A DNA stretch of 64,000 nucleotides. Source: Streptomyces sp. NBC_01669 (lineage in GTDB: Bacteria > Actinomycetota > Actinomycetes > Streptomycetales > Streptomycetaceae). Location: positions 4,960,001-5,024,000 of the forward strand of contig NZ_JAPEQG010000001.1 of assembly GCF_026339735.1 (NCBI RefSeq). The letters run 5' to 3'. A model generated the notes under the pieces. The model was not told the origin of the DNA. It did no database searches and saw only the letters and a list, made by a program, of their open reading frames with translations. Shown here one piece after another: positions 1 through 7,295 of this stretch (the stretch's first letter is position 1; each line of letters starts with the position of its first letter). A program made the translations under genes and the position numbers.

Positions 1-627
1 GAGGAGAAGCCCGACGCTCCCTCCGGCGCCACCCCTGACGACGCCGATCCGAAGGCTGCCTCCCCCTCTACGGAGGAGGGGGCGGCCCCGGCCGGGGACG
101 TGAACCAGACCGCCGGTCTGACGGCACAGCTGGACCAGGCACGCAGCGCGCTCACCGAGCGCACCGGCGACCTCCAGCGGCTCCAGGCCGAGTACCAGAA
201 CTACCGCCGCCGCGTGGAGCGGGACCGGGTCACGGTCAAGGAGATCGCCGTTGCGGGTCTCCTGACCGAGCTCCTGCCCGTGCTCGACGACGTCGGCCGC
301 GCCAGGGAACACGGCGAGCTCGTGGGCGGGTTCAAGTCGGTGGCCGAATCGCTGGAGACGGTCGTCGCCAAGCTGGGCCTGCAGCAGTTCGGCAAGGAGG
401 GCGAGCCCTTCGACCCGACGATCCACGAAGCCCTGATGCACTCGTACGCGCCGGACGTCACCGAGACGACCTGCGTGGCGATCCTGCAGCCGGGGTATCG
501 CATCGGCGAGCGCACCATCCGCCCCGCGCGGGTGGCAGTGGCCGAGCCGCAGCCGGGCGCGAGCCCCGCGGCGGCCAAAGAGGAGACGACAGACGACGAG
601 GAGAGCGGTGGCACCGAGGAGGTCTGA
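1..627 (+). CDS. grpE: GrpE nucleotide exchange factor (5' truncated by window)
   Basis: GrpE releases ADP from the Hsp70 chaperone DnaK and sets the pace of its refolding cycle in the cytoplasm. The frame is already open at base 1, so the true start lies upstream; the first in-window GTG at 100 is internal. An acidic, low-complexity N-terminal part is followed by a coiled coil (LQRLQAEYQNYRRRVERD) and the conserved C-terminal beta domain (EGEPFDPTIHEALM, then GYRIGERTIRPARV). The acidic tail ends at the TGA at 625-627. It lies 93 bp upstream of dnaJ and hspR, which is the tail of the actinobacterial dnaK-grpE-dnaJ-hspR operon. Transcription should be set by HspR at a dnaK promoter outside the window. 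Identity is secure from motif and context. Confidence 0.96.
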   Translation, partial: EEKPDAPSGATPDDADPKAASPSTEEGAAPAGDVNQTAGLTAQLDQARSALTERTGDLQRLQAEYQNYRRRVERDRVTVKEIAVAGLLTELLPVLDDVGRAREHGELVGGFKSVAESLETVVAKLGLQQFGKEGEPFDPTIHEALMHSYAPDVTETTCVAILQPGYRIGERTIRPARVAVAEPQPGASPAAAKEETTDDEESGGTEEV

Positions 628-720
628 CATTTCGTCCGACCACCGCGGGGCCCACCGCCCGGTTCGGCGACCGGCCTGCGGGCCGGTCGCCCGGCCGATC
701 GTCCGGAAGGAGGGACGTCG

Positions 721-1908
721 ATGAGCACGAAGGACTTCGTCGAGAAGGACTACTACAAGGTCCTCGGCGTCCCCAAGGACGCCACCGAAGCCGAGATCAA
801 GAAGTCGTACCGGAAGCTCGCCCGCGAGTTCCACCCGGACGCGAACAAGGGCGACAACAAGGCGGAGGAGCGCTTCAAGGAGATCTCCGAGGCCAATGAC
901 ATCCTCGGCGACGCCAAGAAGCGCAAGGAGTACGACGAGGCACGCGCCCTCTTCGGCAACGGCGGCTTCCGGGCCGGTCCCGGAGGCGCGGGAGGCAACT
1001 TCAACTTCGACCTGGGCGACCTCTTCGGAGGCACGCAGGGCGGAGGTCCCGGCGGCCCCGGCGGCTTCGGCGGCGGCGGCGGTCTGGGCGATGTCTTCGG
1101 CGGGCTGTTCAACCGGGGCGGCGGTACGGGGACACGCGTGCAGCCGCGCCGCGGGCAGGACATCGAGTCCGAGGTGACGCTCAGCTTCACCGAGGCGGTC
1201 GACGGGGCCACGGTCCCGCTGAGGATGTCCAGCCAGGCGCCCTGCAAGGCGTGTTCGGGCACCGGCGACAAGAACGGCACCCCGAGGGTCTGCCCGACCT
1301 GTGTCGGCACCGGACAGGTGTCGCGTGGCAGCGGCGGCGGATTTTCGCTCACCGATCCCTGCGTGGACTGCAAGGGCCGGGGCCTCATCGCCCAGGACCC
1401 GTGCGATGTGTGCAAGGGCAGCGGGCGGGCGCGTTCGTCGCGCACCATGCAGGTCAGGATCCCGGCGGGCGTCTCCGACAGCCAGCGGATCCGGCTGCGC
1501 GGCAAGGGCGCACCGGGCGAGCGCGGCGGACCGGCCGGCGACCTGTACGTCGTCGTGCATGTCGACGCCCACCCGGTCTTCGGCCGCAAGGGCGACAACC
1601 TCACGGTCACCGTGCCCGTCACCTTCGCGGAGGCGGCGCTCGGCGGCGAGGTGAAGGTCCCGACGCTCGGCGGACCGCCCGTCACCCTGAAACTTCCGGC
1701 CGGCACCCCCAACGGGCGTACGATGCGCGCCCGCGGCAAGGGTGCCGTACGCAAGGACGGCACCCGGGGCGACCTCCTGGTCACCGTCGAGGTGGCGGTC
1801 CCTACGGACCTCACCCCCGACGCCCAGGACGCGCTGGAGGCCTACCGGAAGGCGACCGCGGGGGAGGACCCGCGGGCGGAGCTGTTCCAGGCGGCGAAGG
1901 GAGCTTGA
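721..1908 (+). CDS. dnaJ: Chaperone protein DnaJ (Hsp40)
   Basis: This is the J-domain co-chaperone that delivers unfolded clients to DnaK and stimulates its ATPase. The 395-residue length is normal for type I DnaJ. The J domain occupies about residues 10-75, with the HPD motif at 38-40. A Gly/Phe-rich linker follows (about 80-135), then the zinc-binding domain with four cysteine repeats (CKACSGTG, CPTCVGTG, CVDCKGRG, CDVCKGSG), then the client-binding C-terminal domains. The ATG is preceded by a strong GGAAGGAGGG site. It sits between grpE and hspR; only 1 bp separates its stop from the hspR GTG, so the two are probably translationally coupled. Confidence 0.97.
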   Translation: MSTKDFVEKDYYKVLGVPKDATEAEIKKSYRKLAREFHPDANKGDNKAEERFKEISEANDILGDAKKRKEYDEARALFGNGGFRAGPGGAGGNFNFDLGDLFGGTQGGGPGGPGGFGGGGGLGDVFGGLFNRGGGTGTRVQPRRGQDIESEVTLSFTEAVDGATVPLRMSSQAPCKACSGTGDKNGTPRVCPTCVGTGQVSRGSGGGFSLTDPCVDCKGRGLIAQDPCDVCKGSGRARSSRTMQVRIPAGVSDSQRIRLRGKGAPGERGGPAGDLYVVVHVDAHPVFGRKGDNLTVTVPVTFAEAALGGEVKVPTLGGPPVTLKLPAGTPNGRTMRARGKGAVRKDGTRGDLLVTVEVAVPTDLTPDAQDALEAYRKATAGEDPRAELFQAAKGA

Positions 1909-1909
1909 G

Positions 1910-2353
1910 GTGGACGGCCGACGACGTAATCCGTACGAACTGACCGATGACTCCCCGGTGTACGTGATCTCGATCGCGGCCCAGCTCTCGGGCCTGCATC
2001 CGCAGACACTGCGCCAGTACGACCGCCTCGGCCTGGTCTCCCCCGACCGCACGGCCGGCCGCGGCAGGCGTTACTCGGCCCGCGACATCGAGCTGCTGCG
2101 CACGGTGCAGCAACTGTCGCAGGACGAGGGCATCAACCTGGCGGGCATCAAGCGCATCATCGAACTGGAGAACCAGGTGGCCGCGCTCCAGCAGCGCGTC
2201 GCCGAACTCTCCGCGGCGGTGGACGGTGCTGCGGCGGCGATGCAGCAGCGCGAGGCGCAGGTGCGCGCGTCGTACCGGCGCGATCTGGTGCCGTACACGG
2301 ATGTGCAGCAGGCGAGCGCGCTGGTGGTGTGGCGGCCGAAGCGCGACGGCTGA
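1910..2353 (+). CDS. hspR: HspR, MerR-family heat-shock repressor
   Basis: HspR is the autoregulatory repressor of the dnaK operon, clpB and lon in actinobacteria; it binds HAIR sites (CTTGAGT-N7-ACTCAAG) with DnaK as co-repressor. The 147-residue protein has an N-terminal MerR winged helix (YVISIAAQLSGLHPQTLRQYDRLGLVSPDR, abridged here as ISIAAQLSG...LRQYDRLGLV) and a coiled coil around residues 75-105. The C-terminal part is HspR-like rather than metal-binding MerR. I chose the GTG at 1910, one base after the dnaJ stop; a longer upstream frame only overlaps dnaJ. A matching HAIR site lies before clpB at 7863-7883, supporting a shared regulon in this window. A strong terminator follows. Confidence 0.95.
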   Translation: MDGRRRNPYELTDDSPVYVISIAAQLSGLHPQTLRQYDRLGLVSPDRTAGRGRRYSARDIELLRTVQQLSQDEGINLAGIKRIIELENQVAALQQRVAELSAAVDGAAAAMQQREAQVRASYRRDLVPYTDVQQASALVVWRPKRDG

Positions 2354-2369
2354 CGCCGTAGCACGTACG

Positions 2370-2403
2370 AAGGGGCCGGGAGGTGCGAACCTCCCGGCCC
2401 CTT
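2370..2403. terminator. Bidirectional terminator after hspR
   Basis: A perfect 15-bp stem (AAGGGGCCGGGAGGT and its complement) surrounds a GCGA loop, with Ts after the stem. It lies between two convergent genes, hspR and the fibronectin-III protein, so it can end transcripts from both strands. Confidence 0.9.
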
Positions 2404-2418
2404 TCGTGTGCGTCGAGG

Positions 2419-4422
2419 TCAGCTGACGGGCGGCACGATCGCCCAGGCGGCTCCCGGAGCGGACTCGCTGCCGTCCGCGTGCACCGAGGTCACCCAGTAG
2501 TAGTGGGTGGTGCCGGTGGCGGCGGTGGTGTCCTGGTACGAGGTCATCGTGACGGGGTCCGTCGTGAGCTTCTCGTACTGCTGGGTGCCGGGGTTCCAGC
2601 GGCTGACGAAGTAGCCGGTGGCCTCGTCGTCCGCGCTCCAGGACAGCTCGACCGCGGAGCCGGCCGCGGTGGCGGTCGGCGTGAGCGGTGCGCCCGGCGG
2701 CGCCTCCACGGAGGGCGTGGTGTCGAGCTCGGTGACGGTGACATGCGCGACGTTCGCCGGCACGGAGAGCGTGTAGATGGAGTTGTTGGACGTGTCCAGC
2801 ACGTCCACGAAGTAGACCCAGGTCTCGCCGTCAGGCCGGTCGGTGTCGACGAACCGGGTGGTTCCGGGTGCGACGGAGGCGACGAGCTCGTGGTCGGCGG
2901 AGTCGTCGACGGAGGTCCCGCGGAAGATGCGGTACCTGGCGACGTCGGGTGCGGGACTCTCGTCCCACTTCAGCTCGGTTCCGTACTCCCTCGGCGTGGC
3001 GGTCAGCCCGGTGGCGGCCGGGGGGCTGGTCCTGTCACGGCGGCCCACGCTGGTCACCCGTGAGGGCTCGGACTCGCGGCCCGTGCTGTCGACGGTGGTG
3101 ACGAAGTAGCTGTACGTCGTGCCCGCCACCACGGAAGTGTCGGTGCACGCGTACTCCGGGAAGTAGTCCGCGGAGTTTCCGATGCGGTACGGCCTGCAGG
3201 TGATTCGTTCCGGGGTGGCGCCCTCGGCGGAGGCGTCCCTGCGGTAGACCCGGAAGTCCTGCGGCGCGTACTTGGACACCTTCCAGCTGATCTCGATGCC
3301 GCCGTTGTCCGCCTCGTTGTTCTTCGAGCTCACCTCGGAGGGGATGGCCAGCGGGCGGCTGAACGCCAGAACCTTCGACTGGGAGGTGTTCCCGGCCGCG
3401 TCCGTGGCGGTCACCTTGTAGTAGGACGTCTTGCCGTAGGGAGACGTCTCGTCCGCCGAGCCGTTCCCGGCATTGAACCCGAGATCGGTGAACGGCCCGG
3501 TGGGGGAGGAGGCGCGGAGGATCCGATACTTCACCATGCCCTCGCTCCCGCTCCAGAACAGGGAGACACCGAACAGAGGGTCATTGCCGGCGGTGAGTCC
3601 GGTGGGCGCGGGAGGCGGGGTCTTGTCGACGCTGACGACCTGGATGTCGGTGCTGCCGGTGGAGGCGTTGCCGGCCTTGTCGACGGCGCGGACCTCGTAG
3701 TAGTACGTCTGGCCGGTCGCGAACGGGGTGTCGGTGAAAGTGGTGCCGGTCACCGGGGTGCTGGTGACCCGGATCCAGCTGCTGCTGCCCGAGGTGCGGC
3801 GGTAGACGTGGTATCCGGCAAGGTCCATCTCGTAGTTCTTGGACCAGCGGATGGTGGCCTTGAGGGTTGCCGGGTTGTAGGCCGCGGTGACCCCGGTGGG
3901 CGCGAGGGGCTTGACCTTGTCGACGCCGGCGGTGGTGCGGGGGGCGTACGCGAACTTGACGTTGGCGGAGCCGGTGAAGGCGACGAAGTCGACGCGGATG
4001 GTGTGGCGGCCCTTGGGGACGGTGAGGTTGAGCGGCTTGGTCTGGGTGGTGGAGACGTTCTTCCACACGTCGATCTTGCGGACGCCGTCCAGGTACACAC
4101 GGATGCCGTCGCGGACGGCGGCGGTGAAGGTGAAGGGGCCGCCGGAGCCGAAGTCGCGGGTGGTCTGCCAGCGGACGGTGAAGTTGTCCTTGGGCAGGGT
4201 GACGCCCGCTGGGTCACCCGTGCCGTAGTTCTCGTTGATCGAGGTGTCGCACGTCGTCAGCTTCGGTGTGCCGTAGAAGCTGGTGTTGGGGTAGTACGTG
4301 GCCTTCCACACGCCGTCCGCGCAGGTGGTGGCGGCATGCGCGGTGGAGGGCAGGGCAAGTCCGGCGACGGCCGCGCCCACGGCGGCGGCCGTCGCGCAGG
4401 CAGCGCGGAAACGCTGAGGCAT
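2419..4422 (-). CDS. Secreted PA14-like / fibronectin type III repeat protein
   Basis: This is a predicted exported, 667-residue modular protein. A Sec signal peptide (n-region MPQRFR, alanine-rich core, cleavage after AHA at about residue 30) leads to a PA14-like beta domain (about 35-160; motifs WKATYYPN, RDGIRVYLDG, KGRHTIRVDF). About five fibronectin type III modules follow, with recurrent PTGLTA-type starts and YYYEVRAVD-type strand ends. PA14 modules often bind carbohydrate and FnIII modules act as spacers, so an extracellular glycan-binding or wall-associated role is an inference; no catalytic domain was seen. I used the ATG at 4422 because it gives a clean signal peptide; a longer start at 4467 adds 15 polar residues. 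Confidence 0.85.
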   Translation of the reverse strand: MPQRFRAACATAAAVGAAVAGLALPSTAHAATTCADGVWKATYYPNTSFYGTPKLTTCDTSINENYGTGDPAGVTLPKDNFTVRWQTTRDFGSGGPFTFTAAVRDGIRVYLDGVRKIDVWKNVSTTQTKPLNLTVPKGRHTIRVDFVAFTGSANVKFAYAPRTTAGVDKVKPLAPTGVTAAYNPATLKATIRWSKNYEMDLAGYHVYRRTSGSSSWIRVTSTPVTGTTFTDTPFATGQTYYYEVRAVDKAGNASTGSTDIQVVSVDKTPPPAPTGLTAGNDPLFGVSLFWSGSEGMVKYRILRASSPTGPFTDLGFNAGNGSADETSPYGKTSYYKVTATDAAGNTSQSKVLAFSRPLAIPSEVSSKNNEADNGGIEISWKVSKYAPQDFRVYRRDASAEGATPERITCRPYRIGNSADYFPEYACTDTSVVAGTTYSYFVTTVDSTGRESEPSRVTSVGRRDRTSPPAATGLTATPREYGTELKWDESPAPDVARYRIFRGTSVDDSADHELVASVAPGTTRFVDTDRPDGETWVYFVDVLDTSNNSIYTLSVPANVAHVTVTELDTTPSVEAPPGAPLTPTATAAGSAVELSWSADDEATGYFVSRWNPGTQQYEKLTTDPVTMTSYQDTTAATGTTHYYWVTSVHADGSESAPGAAWAIVPPVS

Positions 4423-4533
4423 GTGTATTCGGGATCGCTCTCGGTCCGGTGGGGCGTGGGGGAGCACCAGGGATGTGGGGGGAGCGCCGGGCCTGATGAT
4501 CGCACGCTTGAGCGTTTGCTGTCAGCCCTGTTT

Positions 4534-4562
4534 CACCGGTGACCTGCCCCAGGTCACCGGTG
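4534..4562. other. Hairpin in the 4423-4734 intergenic region
   Basis: CACCGGTGACCTG and its exact complement flank a CCC spacer. It lies 110-140 bp upstream of the PA14/FnIII start and before the next plus-strand gene. It has no T-tract, so it could be an operator or an mRNA hairpin. Further CACCGG motifs follow near 4575. Nothing else was recognised in this 312-bp gap. Confidence 0.5.
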
Positions 4563-4734
4563 GAACACCACAGCTCACCGGCCGGTCGCCTGCCACAGGG
4601 CGAGGGGCACCGGCTGCGACGGGCGGTCACCGGGATGCCGCGCGGCGTCGAGCGTCGCAGTGATGCGGCGTGAGGTGCCGCCCGGAAATTCGGAGCCCCA
4701 GGGCAACGGCCGCAGCTCGTGCCACCATGGCCAG

Positions 4735-5199
4735 GTGGACACTCTTGGCTGGGTCATCATCTGTCTGGTCTTATTTCCGCTGCCGTTCATCGCATGGTTC
4801 GGTGTGGTCCCGCTGCTGGTCGACCGCCGTCTGAGGCGTATTGGTGTCGAGGTGACGGGTCGGTGCCGGAGTATTTCCGAATCCGAAAGCCGATATTCCA
4901 CGAGCTTTGAATTCCGTACGGAGTCCGGAGACCGGGTCATCTACATCTCCCCGCTGAGCGGAACCCGATGGGGGACACCCGGCGAAGAGGCACTGATGGT
5001 CTATGACCCCAGCAATCCCTGGCGGCGGGTCCGCAGCCGTCGAGAGCTCGAGGCGCGGTCGGAGGCATGGTCCGCACTGTGGGGGCTTCTTGCCTGCGAG
5101 GTGATCATCCTGGCCGTCCTCCTGGCCTATCTGCTCTATACCGGAGTGGTGCCGTGCCGCTCTTCGCTGTGCGAGGGAATCGGCGGCGAGGCAGGCTGA
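4735..5199 (+). CDS. Small DUF3592-like membrane protein
   Basis: A predicted 154-residue membrane protein with a helix at each end (WVIICLVLFPLPFIAWFGVV near residues 6-25; EVIILAVLLAYLLYTGVV near 122-140). The soluble region between them has the pattern of DUF3592 proteins: GVEVTGRC, then SFEFRTESGDRVIY, then the hallmark VYDPSNPWRR. The function of this family is unknown. I chose the GTG at 4735 because it places the first helix at the N terminus; a GTG/ATG pair at 4660/4663 in the same frame would add 25 polar residues. Third-position GC is lower than in its neighbours (several ATT and GAA codons), which together with the adjacent MITE may mark a mobile neighbourhood. Confidence 0.65.
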   Translation: MDTLGWVIICLVLFPLPFIAWFGVVPLLVDRRLRRIGVEVTGRCRSISESESRYSTSFEFRTESGDRVIYISPLSGTRWGTPGEEALMVYDPSNPWRRVRSRRELEARSEAWSALWGLLACEVIILAVLLAYLLYTGVVPCRSSLCEGIGGEAG

Positions 5200-5229
5200 G
5201 CCGGCGACCCGGCCCGCCGCGCGGCTGAG

Positions 5230-5428
5230 AGCCTGTCGGGTGACCTCTGATCGGGCGGCCACGCCCTGGCGCGCACGCTTCCCGCGTTGCCGAAATGTCC
5301 TGGTAGCTCCTTCCCCAAGCTCTCAGCTTCGTTCGAGCGGGGGAGACCCCATCCGAGGACATCCCGCTGCCTTGGAATCGCACGCACCAGGCCGCTCCGC
5401 TATCCGATCGAAGGTCACCCGACAGGCT
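5230..5428. mobile_element. MITE-like element, copy A (199 bp)
   Basis: A non-coding element bounded by perfect 17-bp terminal inverted repeats, AGCCTGTCGGGTGACCT at the left and its complement at the right. Each end is flanked by CTGAG (5225-5229 and 5429-5433), which looks like a 5-bp target duplication of the CTNAG type seen with some IS5-group transposases. A second copy at 61678-61838 is about 90 percent identical outside a central insert. There is no transposase frame inside, so movement would need a transposase supplied elsewhere. Confidence 0.85.
5311..5353. repeat. Palindromic insert nested in MITE copy A
   Basis: Copy A carries 43 bp here where copy B has only 4 bp. The insert contains CCCC...GCTC / GAGC...GGGG arms that can fold (TCCCCAAGCTC, then TTCGAGCGGGGGA). 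It resembles the small Streptomyces intergenic palindromes rich in AAGCTCTCGGCTTCG-like sequence that I recall from other genomes. It appears to have landed in the central hairpin of the MITE. Confidence 0.65.
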
Positions 5429-5473
5429 CTGAGTGGGGCGGGAATGCGTGGCCTGGGAGGCCCGGCGTGTCCT

Positions 5474-6538
5474 TCAGGTGTCCTGGTCGGGCGTCTCGGA
5501 AGACGTCATGTCGAGATCCTGGGTTCCGTCGTCCGGGGTGTCCAGTATCCCGGACTGGGCTATCAGGTAGCCGAGTTGGGCGCGGCTGTTGCTGCCGAGG
5601 GTGGAGGAGAGCTTGGCGACATGCGCACGGCAGGTACGGACATTCATGCCGAGACGGCGGGCTATGGCCTCGTCGACGTACCCCTCGACCAACAGCGTGG
5701 CTATGGCGCGCTGGACGCCGGTGATGCCGTCGCGTGCCGGGTCGTACGGGGCTGCTTCGTTCAACGGAACCGCCCGGCGCCAGAATTGCTCGAACACCTT
5801 CGTCAGGTACGCGACCAGCCCGGGGTGCCGCAGTTCGAGGGCGATAGGGGGGCTGTCCCGGACCGGGATGAAGGCGACGGTGTCGTCGCAGATGATGAGA
5901 CGCTCGATGAGCTCTTCGAGCGTACGGATCTCCATTCTGGCGCCGGCCATCAGTTCCACGTAGGCGAAAGTGCGTTGGCTGTGCCTGACCGTGTGCTGGT
6001 AGAGGGTGCGGACGCTGATACCGGAATCTATTAGAGGCTTGCTGCGGGTCAGGGCTTCGCTGAGGACTTCCTCGCTGCGTCCGCCTCCGGGCTGGATGGT
6101 CAGCACTTCGGTCCGGCTCTCGGCGATGGCCAGGTCGAGCGCCGCGTTGATCCGGTCGATGCCTTCCAGCACGGTGATCGCATGCGTGGGTGCCGGACTC
6201 TGGGCGCTGATGGCCATGAATGGTTCAAAGGCGTCAGTCAGTTCCACGGACGTCCGTCTGCGGTCCTGGATCTCACGTTCCAGCGGGTGGAGCCGCTGCG
6301 CCAGGGCGGCCGAGGGCGGAACCGGGCGGAGCCACGAGGCGTCGTCCGGGTCGGGAAGCAGGAGCCCGAACTCGATGAGGCAGGGTGCGGGTTCCATTTC
6401 GGCGCGAGCGATGCGTCCGACACTCAGTGCGCTGGCGTACAGCCGTGCCCCCTCCGTGCACAGGTCCGTGACCGCGTGAGTATGTGTCGGTTCGGTGTTG
6501 TTTGTAGGCAAATCTCCACCCCCCAGGGTCCTGAACAT
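5474..6538 (-). CDS. LuxR-type HTH regulator with PLD/TrmB-like sensor region
   Basis: A 354-residue regulator of the architecture common in Streptomyces: an N-terminal helical region, a central domain resembling the phospholipase-D-like fold of TrmB-type sensors (about residues 125-255; LEGIDRINAALDLAIAESRT, then VRTLYQHTVRHS, then ICDDTVAFIPV), and a C-terminal LuxR-type helix-turn-helix (about 280-335; GVQRAIATLLVEGYVDEAIA, then LGMNVRTCRAHVAKL). No phosphoacceptor receiver domain is present. It is divergent from the repeat-peptide gene with an 85-bp gap, so it is likely to control that gene pair and itself; this is inference. The start at 6538 is a plausible ATG; an in-frame ATG also occurs near residue 47 (MEPAPCLIEF). 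Codon use is slightly less GC-biased than housekeeping neighbours. Confidence 0.85.
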   Translation of the reverse strand: MFRTLGGGDLPTNNTEPTHTHAVTDLCTEGARLYASALSVGRIARAEMEPAPCLIEFGLLLPDPDDASWLRPVPPSAALAQRLHPLEREIQDRRRTSVELTDAFEPFMAISAQSPAPTHAITVLEGIDRINAALDLAIAESRTEVLTIQPGGGRSEEVLSEALTRSKPLIDSGISVRTLYQHTVRHSQRTFAYVELMAGARMEIRTLEELIERLIICDDTVAFIPVRDSPPIALELRHPGLVAYLTKVFEQFWRRAVPLNEAAPYDPARDGITGVQRAIATLLVEGYVDEAIARRLGMNVRTCRAHVAKLSSTLGSNSRAQLGYLIAQSGILDTPDDGTQDLDMTSSETPDQDT

Positions 6539-6623
6539 GCAGGAACATGATGCATCGCTCCTGTGGCATTGACGTGCCTGAATGAGCCATCGTCTTGTTG
6601 GGCGGGGGAGAGGAAACCATCAA

Positions 6624-6878
6624 GTGAGGACGAAGCCGACTATGTACAAGCGAATGCTTCGCTCAGTGCTTGTCACTGTGTTTGGCGCTGCTGCGCTGCT
6701 GCTCGTGGCGAATGTCTCTCCCCCGGACGTCGGATGGGGCAGTGTGCAGGCAGGCGCTGTCGTCGACCTCCGCCAAGCCGATGTCGGCTGGGGCAGTGTG
6801 CCGACAGGTGCCGCCGTCGACCTCCACCAAGACGATGTCGGCTGGGGCAGCTCTCCGGTGAATCTGGCGGAGGCGTGA
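6624..6878 (+). CDS. Exported peptide with 18-residue DVGWGS repeats
   Basis: An 84-residue protein of no family I recognise. A basic n-region (RTKPTMYKRMLR) and a hydrophobic segment (SVLVTVFGAAALLLVANVS) predict export or membrane anchoring. The rest is two full and one partial 18-residue repeat: DVGWGSVQAGAVVDLRQA, DVGWGSVPTGAAVDLHQD, DVGWGSSPVNLAEA. Repeats that each begin with the same short motif suggest a precursor releasing several copies of one peptide (signal or modified peptide), or a repeat-built surface protein; neither is shown. I chose the GTG at 6624 because GGGGGAGAGG lies about 10 bp upstream; the ATG at 6642 is an alternative. Its TGA overlaps the next GTG (GTGA), implying co-translation. 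Confidence 0.75.
   Translation: MRTKPTMYKRMLRSVLVTVFGAAALLLVANVSPPDVGWGSVQAGAVVDLRQADVGWGSVPTGAAVDLHQDDVGWGSSPVNLAEA
6726..6878 (+). repeat. 54-bp in-frame tandem repeat (2 full + 1 partial)
   Basis: Units at 6726-6779, 6780-6833 and 6834-6878 each begin GAYGTCGGMTGGGGCAG. They encode the DVGWGS repeats of the exported peptide. The start motif is kept in the partial third unit while the rest diverges, which suggests selection on DVGWGS. Confidence 0.9.
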
Positions 6879-7195
6879 CCATCCCGCCGGACGACAGGGT
6901 CTTCCGGCGGGAGATGGCCTCGGCCTACCGCTCAGGGTGGCACTTCATCGATCTGCTCACGGCACTCCCCCGCCATGGCGATTCGTTGATGGTCACCCTG
7001 CTCGGAGAGCCTGTCGTCGTCGTCCTCGAGGACGACGACGAGGTCCGCGCCTACCGGTGCCTGCGTCGCCCCCGCGGGGCGCCGCAGCCTGTCCGGTGTG
7101 CGATCCGGTACGGAATGATCTTCGTCAATCTTGATCAGCGTGACCACCAGCTGATCGAACCAGAAACCATCTCCGCCACCCCCCGCAGTGCCTGA
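6875..7195 (+). CDS. Small Rieske-oxygenase-like protein lacking the His ligands
   Basis: A 106-residue protein matching the N-terminal pattern of Rieske ring-hydroxylating oxygenases: SGWHFIDLLTALPRHGDS, then LLGEPVVVVLEDDDEVRAYRC, and a C-terminal YGMIFVNLDQ that in oxygenases lies just after the cluster domain. The [2Fe-2S] motif CxH...CxxH reads CLR...CAIR: both cysteines remain but both histidines are arginine and the loop between them is short. It is therefore unlikely to hold a normal Rieske cluster, and no catalytic iron domain follows. The GTG at 6875 overlaps the peptide stop; the ATG at 6914 is an alternative start. Pairing with the repeat-peptide gene suggests a joint role in processing, binding or immunity. 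This is inference; it may also be a decayed enzyme fragment. Confidence 0.6.
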   Translation: MTIPPDDRVFRREMASAYRSGWHFIDLLTALPRHGDSLMVTLLGEPVVVVLEDDDEVRAYRCLRRPRGAPQPVRCAIRYGMIFVNLDQRDHQLIEPETISATPRSA

Positions 7196-7235
7196 GCGAT
7201 CCCCCGTCGTTCCATGTCGCTCGGACACTCCCCCA

Positions 7236-7278
7236 CACAGCGGCGCCATCGTGACCTGAACACGGTGGCGCCGCTGTG
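7236..7278. terminator. Hairpin between convergent genes
   Basis: CACAGCGGCGCCA and its exact complement are separated by 17 bp, between the convergent Rieske-like gene and the PPOX-type oxidoreductase. It probably acts as a two-way terminator. Confidence 0.65.
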
Positions 7279-7295
7279 CTGCCCGGAGGCGGCCG

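Noticed and set aside
4421..4440. Frame reading MCIRDR, resembling the translation of a sequencing adapter
   Set aside because: Only eight bases match the adapter; the rest differs and the region is the continuous upstream part of a normal gene.
7090..7110. CAGCCTGTCCGGTGTG as a possible third MITE end
   Set aside because: It differs from the 17-bp end at several positions and lies inside the Rieske-like coding frame.
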